This document shows positions 34,826-44,212 of a stretch of DNA of 64,000 bases, in pieces; the stretch's first letter is position 1; each line of letters opens with the position of its first letter. The notes beneath the pieces are model-generated. The model searched no databases and was not told the origin of the DNA. It saw nothing but the letters and a program-made list of their open reading frames with translations. The DNA is from CAVPMN01 sp963706425 (GTDB lineage Bacteria; Actinomycetota; Acidimicrobiia; Acidimicrobiales; Acidimicrobilacustridaceae). Both the position numbers and the translations under genes were made by a program. The stretch lies in contig CAVPMN010000020.1 in assembly GCA_963706425.1 (NCBI GenBank), positions 2,108,001 through 2,172,000 of the forward strand. Reading direction: 5' to 3'.

Positions 34826-36130
34826 GTGCCCGAGCACGCCGACCTGCTCGCCCGCCATCGCCAGGTGCTGCCCTCGTGGATGGCCCTCTACTACGACGAG
34901 CCGGTGGCGCTGGTCGAGGGCCACGGCCGCCACGTCACCGACGCCGAGGGCAACCGCTACCTCGACTTCTTCGGCGGCATCCTCACCACCATGACCGGCT
35001 ACGACGTGCCCGAGGTGGTCGACGCCATCCGCACGCAGGCGGGCCGGATGATCCACACCTCGACCCTCTATCTCATCGAGCCGCAGATCGCCCTGGCCGA
35101 GAAGCTGGCGACACTGTCCGGCCTGGCCGACGCCAAGGTCTTCTTCACCACGTCGGGCAGCGAAGCCAACGAAGCCGCTCTGCTGCTGGCGTCGACCGTG
35201 CGGCGGTCCAACCAGGTGCTCGCGCTGCGCAACAGCTACCACGGACGCTCGTTCGCCACCATGGGCATGACGGCCAACCGCGGCTGGTCGTCGTCGAGCC
35301 TCACGCCTTTCAACGTGCACTACGTGCACAACGGCTATCGCTTCCGCAGCCCGTTCCGTGATCTCGACGACGACGCCTTCATCGACGCGGTCGTGGCCGA
35401 TCTGCGCGACGTGCTCCAGCAGACCGCGGGCGATGTGGCCTGCTTGGTGGCCGAGCCCATCCAGGGTGTCGGCGGGTTCACCATCCCACCCGACGGCATG
35501 TTCGGCGCGATGAAGCGGGTGCTCGACGAGACCGGCATCCTCTTCGTGTCCGACGAGGTGCAGACCGGCTGGGGCCGAACGGGTGAGCACTTCTGGGGCT
35601 ACCAGGCCCACGACGTCACGCCCGACCTGCTCACCTTCGCCAAGGGCCTCGGCAACGGGCTCTCGATGGCCGGTGTCATCGCGCCCGCCGCCATCATGGA
35701 CAGCATCCAGGCCAACTCGATCTCCACCTTTGGAGGCAACCCGTTGGTGGCCGCGGGGTCGCTGGCCAACCTCGACTACCTCCTGTCGCACGACCTGCAG
35801 GCCAACGCCCTCGCCATGGGCAACCGGCTGCTCGACCAGCTCCGCCCGTTGGCCGACAAGTTCGACGTGGTGGGTGAGGTGCGCGGTCGAGGCCTGATGA
35901 TCGGCATCGAGCTGGTGGCCCCCGACGGCATCACCCCCAACGTGGCCGCAGCCAACCGGGCCCTCGAAGCGGCCAAGCGGGCGGGCCTTCTCATCGGCAA
36001 GGGCGGCCTGCACGGCAACTGCCTGCGCATCGCGCCGCCGCTGTCGCTCACGGCAGAAGAGGCCGACACCGGAGCAGCCATCGTGACCGACGTGATCACC
36101 ACCGTCGACCGCGAAGAGGGCGGCAGGTGA
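34826..36130 (+). CDS. Class III aminotransferase, AGXT2/GABA type
   Basis: 434 residues from GTG 34826, with GGAGA 10 nt upstream. Hallmarks: FTTSGSEANEAALLLA, YHGRSFATMGMT, SDEVQTGWGRTGEHFWG and PLP Lys in TFAKGLGNGLSMAG. The pattern is of the alanine-glyoxylate aminotransferase 2 / 4-aminobutyrate group, acting on omega-amino acids such as beta-alanine or GABA. It overlaps mmsA by 4 bp (GTGA), so a product such as malonate or methylmalonate semialdehyde may be passed on. Confidence 0.92.
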   Translation: MPEHADLLARHRQVLPSWMALYYDEPVALVEGHGRHVTDAEGNRYLDFFGGILTTMTGYDVPEVVDAIRTQAGRMIHTSTLYLIEPQIALAEKLATLSGLADAKVFFTTSGSEANEAALLLASTVRRSNQVLALRNSYHGRSFATMGMTANRGWSSSSLTPFNVHYVHNGYRFRSPFRDLDDDAFIDAVVADLRDVLQQTAGDVACLVAEPIQGVGGFTIPPDGMFGAMKRVLDETGILFVSDEVQTGWGRTGEHFWGYQAHDVTPDLLTFAKGLGNGLSMAGVIAPAAIMDSIQANSISTFGGNPLVAAGSLANLDYLLSHDLQANALAMGNRLLDQLRPLADKFDVVGEVRGRGLMIGIELVAPDGITPNVAAANRALEAAKRAGLLIGKGGLHGNCLRIAPPLSLTAEEADTGAAIVTDVITTVDREEGGR

Positions 36131-37633
36131 GCAGGGCAGACGTGCTCGGTCACTGGGTCGACGGCAAGCCCTGGGAGGGCGCGTCGGCTCGTCGCAGCCC
36201 GGTGTTCGACCCGGCCACCGGCACGGTCACCGCAGAGGTTTGCCTTGCCTCGGCCGCCGACGTCGACACTGCGGTGGCGTCGGCCCGGGCCGCGTTCGGC
36301 GAGTGGCGGGCGGCGTCGCTCACCAAGCGTTCGGCGGTGCTGTTCGCGTTCCGCGAGCTGGTGGCCTCTCATCGCGAGGACCTGGCCAGGATCATCAGCG
36401 CCCAGCACGGCAAGGTGTTCGCCGATGCCCTCGGCGAGGTCGGTCGAGGGCTCGAGGTGGTCGACTTCGCCTGTGGCATCCCCCATCTGCTGAAGGGCAG
36501 CTACAGCGAGCAGGTGTCGACCGAGGTCGACGTGTTCTCGCTGCGCCAACCCGTGGGGGTGTGCGCGGGCATCACGCCGTTCAACTTCCCCGCCATGGTG
36601 CCCATGTGGATGTTCCCGGTCGCCATCGCGTGCGGCAACGCCTTCGTGCTCAAGCCCTCCGAACGCGATCCCGGTGCCTCGCTGCTGCTCGCCGAGCTCT
36701 GGGCCGAGGCCGGGTTGCCGGCCGGGGTGTTCACCGTGGTCCAGGGCGACAAGGAAGCAGTCGACGCCCTGCTCGACCACACGGACGTCGATGCCGTCAG
36801 CTTCGTGGGCTCGACGCCCATCGCCCGCCACGTCTACGAGACCGCGGCGCGAGCCGGCAAGCGGGTGCAGGCCCTCGGCGGGGCCAAGAACCACATGATC
36901 GTGCTGCCCGACGCCGACCTCGACCAGGCCGCCGACGCTGCGGTGAGCGCGGGCTACGGGTCGGCCGGCGAGCGCTGCATGGCGATCTCAGTGGTCGTGG
37001 CGGTCGGCTCGATCGGCGACGAGCTGGTCGAGCGCATCCGCACTCGGGCGGTCGACCTGCGGGTGGCCCGTGGCGATCAGCCCGACGCCGACATGGGACC
37101 GCTCATCACGGCCGCACACCGCGACCGGGTACGCGGCTTGGTCGACCAGGGCGAGACCGACGGTGCCGAGCTGGTGGTCGATGGTCGACGGCTCGAACCC
37201 CCCGAAGGCGGCGTCGACGGGTTCTGGTTGGGACCGTGCCTGTTCGACCGGGTCACACCCGACATGGCGATCTACCGGGAGGAGATCTTCGGGCCGGTGC
37301 TCACGGTCGTGCGGGTCGACACCTACGACGATGCGGTCGACGCTGGTGAACACCAACGCGTTCGGCAACGGCGTGGCCCTCTTCACCCGAGACGGCGGTG
37401 CGGCCCGGCGGTTCCAGTTCGAGATCGAGGCGGGCATGGTGGGCATCAACGTGCCGATCCCGGTGCCGATGGCCTACTTCTCGTTCGGCGGGTGGAACGA
37501 CTCGCTCTTCGGCGACACCCACATGCACGGAACCGAGGGCGTGCACTTCTACACGCGTGGCAAGGTGGTCACGAGCCGGTGGGCCGACCCCCATACCCGC
37601 GGCCCCGACCTCGGCTTCCCCACGAACACCTGA
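36127..37633 (+). CDS. mmsA: CoA-acylating (methyl)malonate-semialdehyde dehydrogenase (one frame break)
   Basis: About 501 residues after removing one base near 37336. Hallmarks: GITPFNFPAMVPMWMFPVAI, SFVGSTPIARHVYE, QALGGAKNHMIVLPDAD and the catalytic Cys in SAGERCMAISV; the GGAKNH in place of LELGG is diagnostic for MmsA, which needs no general-base Glu. It forms acetyl-CoA or propionyl-CoA from malonate or methylmalonate semialdehyde. Upstream frame ends with VRVDTYDDAVD and resumes with LVNTNAFGNGVALFTR. Confidence 0.92.
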
Positions 37634-37682
37634 CCCGACGCCGCCGGGCTCGCCGGAGCGTCCCATCGACCACTGGAGTCCC

Positions 37683-39109
37683 ATGGACGTCACCCCGATG
37701 CGCATCGGATCGAAGCGCGTGACCACCGACGAGGCCACCCTCGTGCAGTCGCCCTACGACGGCCGAGAGGTGGGCATGGTGCCGACCGGCACGGTCGAGC
37801 ACCTCGATGCCGCCGTGGAAGAGGCGCGGGGTCGCCTGCTCGGCGATGCGCTGCCGGCGCACGAGCGCGCCGCCATCCTCGATCGGGCGGCCGCGCTGCT
37901 GGCCGAACGCCAAGAGCAGTTCGCCCAGCTCATCTGCGCCGAGGCGGCCAAGCCCATCAAGACCGCACGGGTCGAGGCGGCCCGCGCCGTCGACACGTTC
38001 CGGTTCTCGGCCGCGGTGGCGCGCACGCTCACCGGCGAGACCATCCCCATGGATGCCAGCGCGGCGGGGGTGGGCAAGGTGGCGTTCGTGCTGCGCGTGC
38101 CCATCGGGGTGGTGGCCGCCATCATCGCCGTTCAACTTCCCGCTCAACCTGGTGGCCCACAAGCTCGCGCCCGCGATCGCCGCCGGCTGCCCGGTGGTGT
38201 TGAAGCCGGCCTCGGCCACGCCGCTCACCGCCCTCGCGCTCGGGTCACTGCTGCTCGACGAATGCGGCCTGCCGCCGGGCTGGCTGCACGTGGTGACCTG
38301 TCCCGGCAAGGTGGCCGACCACCTCGTCACCCATCCCGACGTGGCCATGATCACCTTCACCGGTTCGCCGCCGGTCGGCTGGAGCATCCGAGAGCGCGGC
38401 GCCGCGCAAGAAGGTGAGCCTCGAGTTGGGCAACAACTCGCCGGTCGATCATCGATGCGGACGCCGACTGGAAGGCCGCGGCGGCCAAGATCGCCGTGGC
38501 CGGCAACGCGTTCGCCGGCCAGTCGTGCATCTCCGTGCAACGGGTGCTCGTGCAGGCGTCGATCGTCGAGCAGTTCACCGACGCGCTGGTGGCCGAGGTC
38601 GAAGGGCTGGTGGTCGGCGACCCGGCCGACGAGCGCACCGACGTGAGCGCCCTCATCAACCGGGGCGAGACCGACCGGGTCAAGTCGTGGATCGACGAGG
38701 CCGTGGGCCAGGGCGCCGAGCTGCGCACCGGTGGTGACCTCACCGACACCCACGTCTTGCGGCCGACCGTGCTGGCGGGCGTGCGGCCCGAGATGGAGGT
38801 GTGCCGCACCGAGGTGTTCGGCCCCTTCCTCGGCGTGCAGTCCTTCGAGAACTTCGACGATGCCCTGCGCATCGCGAACGACTCGCGCTACGGCCTCCAG
38901 GCCGGCGTGTTCACCGCCGACCTGGGCCGGGCGCTGGAGGCGGCGCGCACGCTCGACTTCGGCGGCATCACCGTCAACGAGGTGCCCACCTGGCGGGCCG
39001 ACCAGCATGCCCTACGGCGGGCTGCGCGACTCGGGCAACACCCGCGAGGGCCCGGCCTACACGGCGCCGCGAGATGACCGAGGAACGGCTGATCGTGTTG
39101 CAGGGGTGA
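37683..39109 (+). CDS. Aldehyde dehydrogenase (five frame breaks)
   Basis: Reassembled, about 474 residues. GGAG precedes ATG 37683. Pieces: FNFPLNLVAHKLAPAIAAG, FTGSPPVGWSI, LELGNNSPV with the general base, FAGQSCISVQR with the Cys, EVFGPFLG and MPYGGLRDSGNTREGP. It ends in EEMTEERL-like EMTEERLIVLQG at 39109, overlapping the next gene by 4 bp. Breaks lie near 38130, 38398, 38448, 39007 and 39066; each is undone by deleting one G or C. The domain order is otherwise perfect, so either a consensus artefact or a very young pseudogene. Substrate unknown; succinate-semialdehyde or lactaldehyde-like branch. Confidence 0.8.
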
Positions 39110-41076
39110 TCGAGACCCGGCGCTCCGCCTGTCCGCTCGACTGCCCGGACGGGTGCTCGCTCGAGGTCGAGGTCGAGGCCGGGCGGTTGCTCTCGGTCGA
39201 CGCCGCGCCGCTTGATCGCGCCAACAATCCCCTCACCCAGGGCTACATCTGCCACAAGGTGAAGCACCATGCCCGCCGCGTCTACGCGCCCGAGCGCATG
39301 ACCGAGCCCATGGTGCGCGTGGGCGACAAGGGGGCCGGCGAGTTCCGGCCGGTCGACTGGGACGAAGCCCTCGACCTGGTCGCGAGCCGGGTTCGCAACG
39401 CCATCGACAGGTGGAGCCCGGCGGCCGTGGTGCCCTATCTCTACAGCTCGTCGGCCGGCAAGCTGGCCAGACGGGCCCTGTCGCCGCTGCTCTGGCAGGC
39501 ACTCGGTGTCACCGAGGTCGAGCGCACCATCTGCGCGGCCACCGCATCGGCGGCGTGGGAGATGACCGTCGGCGACCTGCCAGGCGCCGATCTCTTCGAC
39601 GTGCGCTCGTCACAACTTGTCGTCGTGTGGGGGGCCAACCCCACGGTGACCAACACCCACTTCCTGCCGTTGGTCACCGAGGCCCGCCGCCGAGGCGCCG
39701 CCCTGGTGGTCGTCGACCCCCGACGCACCGGCATGGCGGCGCGCGCCGATCTCCACCTGGCCGTCAGGCCTGGCACCGACGTGGTGCTCGGTCTGGCATT
39801 GGCCGCCGAGCTCGAACGTCGCGACGGCGTCGACCGGCAGTTCGTCGCTGCTCACGCCAGTGGCGTCGACGCCTATCTCGCCGGCTGCCGGGAGTGGACG
39901 ATCGACCGCGCCGTCGAGCTCTGTGGCGTCACTCACGAGCAGTTCGACGCGCTCGTCGAGCTGCTGTGCACCCGCCGGCCGACCTTCTTCCGGCTGGGGT
40001 TCGGGATGGAGCGCAACCGCAACGGCGGTGCAGCGCATCGTGCTGCCCTGGCGCTCGCCGTGCTGGTCGGCGCGTTCGGCGAGCAGGGGGCTGGTGTGCA
40101 CCTCGACTCGGGCAACAGCCTCTGGGATGGCGAGAACCTCGCTCGTGCAGTGCTCGGCGGCCCGCCGCCACCGCCCGCCCGGGTGATCAACATGAACCAG
40201 ATCGGCGCGGCCCTGTGCGACACCTCGCACGACAGAACCCGCGTGTCGGTGCTCTTCGTGCAGGGATCGAACCCGGCGGTGACGGCCCCCGATCAGCGAG
40301 CCGTGCTGGCCGGCTTGGCGCGCACCGACCTGTTCACCGTGGTGCACGACCAAGTGCTCACCGACACCGCCCGCTACGCCGACGTCGTGCTGCCGGCCAC
40401 CACCCACTTCGAGGCTGCCGATGTGCAGCTGCCTTACGGGACCTTCACGGTCGACCGCTTCGACGCGGTGATCGATCGGGTCGGTGCCAGCCGCACCAAC
40501 GACGAGGTGGCGTTCGGTCTGGCCACCCGCCTCGGCCTTTCCGCTGAGGCGTTCGATCCCTCACCTGACCGGCTGGCCTCGCTCGCCCTCGACGCCGAGC
40601 CGGCGCCCACCGTGGGCCACGTGCAGTTCAGAGACGTCTTCCCCTCCACTCCCGACCGACGCGCCCACTTGGTGGCCGAAGCGGTCGGCGAGGTCGACGC
40701 CCTCCCCGGCTTTCGTCCGCTCGTCAGCGAGTTCCCGCTCACCCTGCTCACGCCGGCCTCGGCCCGCACCATCAACTCGATGTTCGCCGAGTTCGACCCG
40801 CCGTCGACCGATCTCCTCCTGTGCCCGGTCGACGCGCACGCTAGAGGGTTGGCCACCGGCGATCGGGCTCGCGTGTGGAACGAGCGGGCGGAGCTCGAGG
40901 TCACGGTGCGCCTCGACGACGCGTTGCCTGCCGGCGTGGCCTCGCTTCCGAAGGGGCTCTGGTTGCGCTCGTGGCCCGAGGGCATCACTGCCAACGCGCT
41001 CGTCTCCGACACGCTGTCCGACCTGGCCGGGGGTGCGACCTTCAACGACACCCGCATCGAGGTAATGGCTGTCTAG
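39106..41076 (+). CDS. Molybdopterin (bis-MGD) oxidoreductase with N-terminal 4Fe-4S site
   Basis: 656 residues from GTG 39106. Four cysteines at the N-terminus (CPLDCPDGC ... GYICHK) form a 4Fe-4S site of the formate dehydrogenase/nitrate reductase superfamily. The body has VVVWGANPTVTNTH, VVVDPRRTGMAARADLHLAVRPGTD and VLFVQGSNPAVTAPD, the cofactor-binding blocks; the C-terminal molydop-binding domain starts near 540. No Tat signal, so it is cytoplasmic. Coupled by a 4-bp overlap to the aldehyde dehydrogenase gene. The substrate is not evident; oxidation of an aldehyde or carboxylate product of the cluster is possible. Confidence 0.88.
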   Translation: MIETRRSACPLDCPDGCSLEVEVEAGRLLSVDAAPLDRANNPLTQGYICHKVKHHARRVYAPERMTEPMVRVGDKGAGEFRPVDWDEALDLVASRVRNAIDRWSPAAVVPYLYSSSAGKLARRALSPLLWQALGVTEVERTICAATASAAWEMTVGDLPGADLFDVRSSQLVVVWGANPTVTNTHFLPLVTEARRRGAALVVVDPRRTGMAARADLHLAVRPGTDVVLGLALAAELERRDGVDRQFVAAHASGVDAYLAGCREWTIDRAVELCGVTHEQFDALVELLCTRRPTFFRLGFGMERNRNGGAAHRAALALAVLVGAFGEQGAGVHLDSGNSLWDGENLARAVLGGPPPPPARVINMNQIGAALCDTSHDRTRVSVLFVQGSNPAVTAPDQRAVLAGLARTDLFTVVHDQVLTDTARYADVVLPATTHFEAADVQLPYGTFTVDRFDAVIDRVGASRTNDEVAFGLATRLGLSAEAFDPSPDRLASLALDAEPAPTVGHVQFRDVFPSTPDRRAHLVAEAVGEVDALPGFRPLVSEFPLTLLTPASARTINSMFAEFDPPSTDLLLCPVDAHARGLATGDRARVWNERAELEVTVRLDDALPAGVASLPKGLWLRSWPEGITANALVSDTLSDLAGGATFNDTRIEVMAV

Positions 41077-41079
41077 CCT
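41074..41079 (+). promoter_or_regulatory. -10-like box TAGCCT overlapping a stop codon
   Basis: Ends 7 nt before ATG 41086; the TAG of the molybdopterin enzyme gene forms its first three bases. Confidence 0.45.
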
Positions 41080-41085
41080 GGGGTC

Positions 41086-41460
41086 ATGGGTGTCGAGGTG
41101 TTCGTCTTCCAGGATCACGTGACGATCGACTTCAACGGCCTCGAGCGCATCCTCACGATGAAGGGCCATCTCGACCTCTCGATGTACGAGATCAGGTCGG
41201 CCCGGGTGGCTCCGGTCGAGGAGCTCAAGAAGGATCTGAGCTGGAGGGTGGGCGGTGCCTACTGGCCAGGTGTAGTGGCCACCGGTCACTACATGATGAA
41301 GAGCCGCACCGGTGTGCGACAGCTGTGGTGCGTCTATCGCGACACCGAGGCGCTGGTGATCGAGACCAACCGCGACAACCCGGCGCGGGTCGTCCTCCAG
41401 CACCCCTACCGCCACGACCTGGCCTGGTTGATCGGCGAGCGGCTACCGCACTACGCGTGA
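41086..41460 (+). CDS. Conserved-looking small protein, possible PH-like fold
   Basis: 124 residues, mixed beta-strand pattern with no signal or membrane segment (IRSARVAPVEELKKDLSWRVGG, GVRQLWCVYRDTEALVIETN). Resembles small actinobacterial proteins with a bacterial PH-like domain, but I cannot name a family. Own leaderless-type promoter. Confidence 0.72.
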   Translation: MGVEVFVFQDHVTIDFNGLERILTMKGHLDLSMYEIRSARVAPVEELKKDLSWRVGGAYWPGVVATGHYMMKSRTGVRQLWCVYRDTEALVIETNRDNPARVVLQHPYRHDLAWLIGERLPHYA

Positions 41461-41527
41461 TTCGACGTCCGGTGAGGTCGCGTCTCGAGCGACGCCGGAC
41501 CCAGAGTCGGCAGCGATCAGACCGCAG

Positions 41528-41533
41528 TAGCCT
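41528..41533 (+). promoter_or_regulatory. -10-like box TAGCCT
   Basis: Ends 7 nt before GTG 41540 and favours this GTG over ATG 41543. Confidence 0.5.
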
Positions 41534-41539
41534 GCCGGT

Positions 41540-43096
41540 GTGATGCGCCGGTTCTCCCTCGCCGATCCACGCGACCTGCCGTCGCTGGTGGCCGGACTGG
41601 CCGACCGGGGTGGTCTCGAACGCGAACCCGCCCGCACCTTCTCGCGCACGCTCTACGACACGTTCGATTGGCGGCTCTTCGGCCGACAGCTGGTGGTCGA
41701 GCACCAGCGTGACGGCAGTCTGGGCACGTTGGTCTGGCGGTCCACCGACACGGGCGAGCAATTGGCCCGCCTCGACGTCGACGAGATGCCCCGCTTCGTA
41801 TGGGACCTGCCACCGGGGCCGATCGCCGAGCGGCTCGGTGACGTGGTCGAGATGCGGGCCCTGCTGCCGCTGGTGACCGTCGAAACCACGCGCACGATGC
41901 TGCGACTGGTAGACGGCGAGCACAAGACGATCGCCAGGGTGGTCGTCGACGCCGATCGCATCGCTGGCCGTCGCCTGCTCGCACCGGTCATCGAGGTGTT
42001 CGACGTACGCGGCTACGAGGGCAGCGCCGATGCCGTCGCGGAGCTCATCGGCGCCCAGGTCAACGTGCGAGAGGCCCACGACGACGGCCTCGTCGCCGCC
42101 CTCGAGGCGGCCGGCTACGCCCCCGGCTCGTATACGTCGAAGTTGCGGCTGTCGCTCGATCCCGACGCGCCGGCGATCGATTCGTGGGTCGTTGTGCTGC
42201 GGGCGCTGCTGGCCACCCTGGTGGCGAACGAGGCAGGCCTCCGTGACGACATCGACTCCGAGTTCCTGCACGACTTCCGGGTCGCCGTCCGCCGCACCCG
42301 TTCGGTGCTCGGCCAGGGTCGCGACATCTTGCCGCCCGCAGTTCGCGACCGGTTCCGCGAGGAGTTCGCCTGGCTCGGTCAGGCCACGTCGCCCACCCGC
42401 GACTTCGACGTGTTCCTGCTCACCCTTCCCGAGTTCGCCAAGTCGCTGCCCGTCGAGCGACGCGACGATCTCAAGCCGTTCCGCGCCTTTCTCGAGCACC
42501 GGCAACGGGCCGCTCACGCATCGCTCGTCGCCGACCTCGACACCGAGCGCTACGCCAGCCTGCTGCACGACTGGCAGTCGTTCCTCGACGCGCCCACCGC
42601 CACGATCGACGAGCCCGACTCGACGCGAGGCACCGCCGCGGTGGTGTCCGAACGCATCGCAAGAGCGCACCGGCGATTGATCCGCGACGGTCGGTCGATC
42701 GACGAGCACTCACATCCAGAGGATCTCCACGAGTTGCGCAAGGACGCCAAGAAGCTGCGTTACCTGCTCGAGTGCTTCGGCAGCGCGCTGCCGGCGGAAG
42801 GGGTCGGCCCGGTGGTGAAGGAGCTGAAGGTGCTCCAGGACGTGCTCGGTGAGTACCAGGACTGCCAGGTGCAGGTGGGCTCGCTCGAGCGCTTCGGCCA
42901 AGAGATGCTCGACGAGGAACAGGTGCCCGCCGCCGCCCTCATGGCGCTCGGATTCGTGGTCGAGCAGCTCGTCGAGCGTGAGCAGCGGGCCCGTGACGAC
43001 TTCGACAGCCGGTTCGACCGGTTCGACTCGAAGGCGGTGCGCCGGGCCGTACGCTCCCTCCCACCGAGCAGTGGTGCGGGCGGAGACGGCGCATGA
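41540..43096 (+). CDS. CYTH-like/CHAD domain protein
   Basis: 518 residues. The N-terminal ~190 residues resemble a CYTH (triphosphate tunnel) domain, but the usual ExExK motif at the start is not present. A CHAD domain covers about 215-500, with its two conserved His-helix motifs EFLHDFRVAVRRTRS and LHELRKDAKKLRYLLECF. CHAD domains bind inorganic polyphosphate and mark polyphosphate granules. The gene overlaps the downstream ParA-like gene by 4 bp, indicating joint translation. Confidence 0.88.
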   Translation: MMRRFSLADPRDLPSLVAGLADRGGLEREPARTFSRTLYDTFDWRLFGRQLVVEHQRDGSLGTLVWRSTDTGEQLARLDVDEMPRFVWDLPPGPIAERLGDVVEMRALLPLVTVETTRTMLRLVDGEHKTIARVVVDADRIAGRRLLAPVIEVFDVRGYEGSADAVAELIGAQVNVREAHDDGLVAALEAAGYAPGSYTSKLRLSLDPDAPAIDSWVVVLRALLATLVANEAGLRDDIDSEFLHDFRVAVRRTRSVLGQGRDILPPAVRDRFREEFAWLGQATSPTRDFDVFLLTLPEFAKSLPVERRDDLKPFRAFLEHRQRAAHASLVADLDTERYASLLHDWQSFLDAPTATIDEPDSTRGTAAVVSERIARAHRRLIRDGRSIDEHSHPEDLHELRKDAKKLRYLLECFGSALPAEGVGPVVKELKVLQDVLGEYQDCQVQVGSLERFGQEMLDEEQVPAAALMALGFVVEQLVEREQRARDDFDSRFDRFDSKAVRRAVRSLPPSSGAGGDGA

Positions 43097-43836
43097 AGGT
43101 GATCGCCAGCTACAACATCAAGGGCGGCGTCGGGAAGACGGCGACGGCCGTGAACCTGGCGCACCTCGCCGCCGCCGACGGGGCCCGTGTCCTCGTGTGG
43201 GATCTCGATCCGCAGGGGGCGGCCACCTTCTACTTCCGGGTGAAGCCCAAGGTGAAGGGTGGCGCCAAGGGACTGGTGCGCGGCAAGCGCGAGCTCGACG
43301 ACGTGGTGAAGGGCACCGACTATGACCACCTCGACCTCGTGCCCGCCGACTTCTCCTACCGCAACATGGATCTGGTGCTCGACACGGCGAAGAAGCCGAC
43401 CCGTCGGCTGGCCCAGCTCATCCGTCCCCTCAAGCGCGACTACGACTACGTGATTCTCGACTGCCCACCGAGCATCTCGCTCGTGTCCGAGAGCGTGTTC
43501 GAGGCCTCCGACGTGTTGTTGGTGCCCCTCATCCCCACCACGCTGTCGGTGCGCACGTTCGAGCAGCTGCGCAGCTTCCTCGACGAGGAGGACTGGAGGC
43601 GGCGCCCGAGCCTCCTCGGGTTCTTCTCGATGGTCGACCGGCGCAAGCGTCTGCATCGCGAGGTCATCACCGACACCCACGCCGAGCGCCCCGAGCTGCT
43701 CGATGCGCAGATCCCCGCTTCGAGCGACGTCGAACGCATGGGAGTGCACCGCTCGCCGCTGTCGACCTTCGCACCACGAGGACGGGCGGCGGCTGCCTAC
43801 CGCGACCTCTGGCTCGAGGTCACCAAGCGGATCTGA
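43093..43836 (+). CDS. ParA/MinD-like partitioning ATPase
   Basis: 247 residues. Deviant Walker A KGGVGKTATAVNLA starts at residue 10, Walker A' VWDLDPQGA near 37-46, and Walker B YVILDCPPS near 118. These define the ParA family, which position DNA or large cargo on the nucleoid by ATP-driven gradients. No parB or parS-like sequence is seen nearby; the partner is more likely the coupled CHAD protein. A basic insert (KPKVKGGAKGLVRGKREL) follows Walker A'. Confidence 0.9.
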   Translation: MKVIASYNIKGGVGKTATAVNLAHLAAADGARVLVWDLDPQGAATFYFRVKPKVKGGAKGLVRGKRELDDVVKGTDYDHLDLVPADFSYRNMDLVLDTAKKPTRRLAQLIRPLKRDYDYVILDCPPSISLVSESVFEASDVLLVPLIPTTLSVRTFEQLRSFLDEEDWRRRPSLLGFFSMVDRRKRLHREVITDTHAERPELLDAQIPASSDVERMGVHRSPLSTFAPRGRAAAAYRDLWLEVTKRI

Positions 43837-43843
43837 CGCGACC

Positions 43844-43849
43844 TACGCT
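43844..43849 (+). promoter_or_regulatory. -10-like box TACGCT
   Basis: Ends 8 nt before ATG 43857. Confidence 0.4.
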
Positions 43850-43856
43850 CTCCGGT

Positions 43857-44150
43857 ATGCCCGTCGAATGCGCGCACCTCGACACCATCACCGATGCTGC
43901 TCCCGACTCGGAGGGGTGCATCGACTGCCTGGCCATCGGCGGCCGATGGGTTCACCTGCGCAGGTGTGCCACCTGCGGTCATGTCGGATGCTGCAACAGC
44001 TCGCCCAACCGGCATGCCGCCGCCCACTTCAGGGCCAGTGACCATCCGCTGGTGCAGTCCTACGAGCCGGGTGAGGACTGGTTCTGGTGCTACCAGGACG
44101 AGGTGGCGTTCGAGCTGCCCGACCACACGGCCAGCCCCTCGCATCCCTGA
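43857..44150 (+). CDS. UBP-type zinc finger protein
   Basis: 97 residues made almost wholly of a ZnF-UBP domain: CAHL, CIDC, CATCGHVGCC, H in NRHAAAHF and HPLVQSYEPG plus WFWCY. In eukaryotes the fold binds ubiquitin C-termini; in bacteria the small stand-alone versions have unknown ligand. Lies 20 bp after the ParA-like gene. Confidence 0.87.
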   Translation: MPVECAHLDTITDAAPDSEGCIDCLAIGGRWVHLRRCATCGHVGCCNSSPNRHAAAHFRASDHPLVQSYEPGEDWFWCYQDEVAFELPDHTASPSHP

Positions 44151-44199
44151 CCCCCGCCAGGCGCGACGAGGCGAGTATCGCCGGCGCGTGGGGTTACCG

Positions 44200-44205
44200 T
44201 ACCCT
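44200..44205 (+). promoter_or_regulatory. -10-like box TACCCT
   Basis: Ends 8 nt before GTG 44213. Confidence 0.4.
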
Positions 44206-44212
44206 CGCGTCG

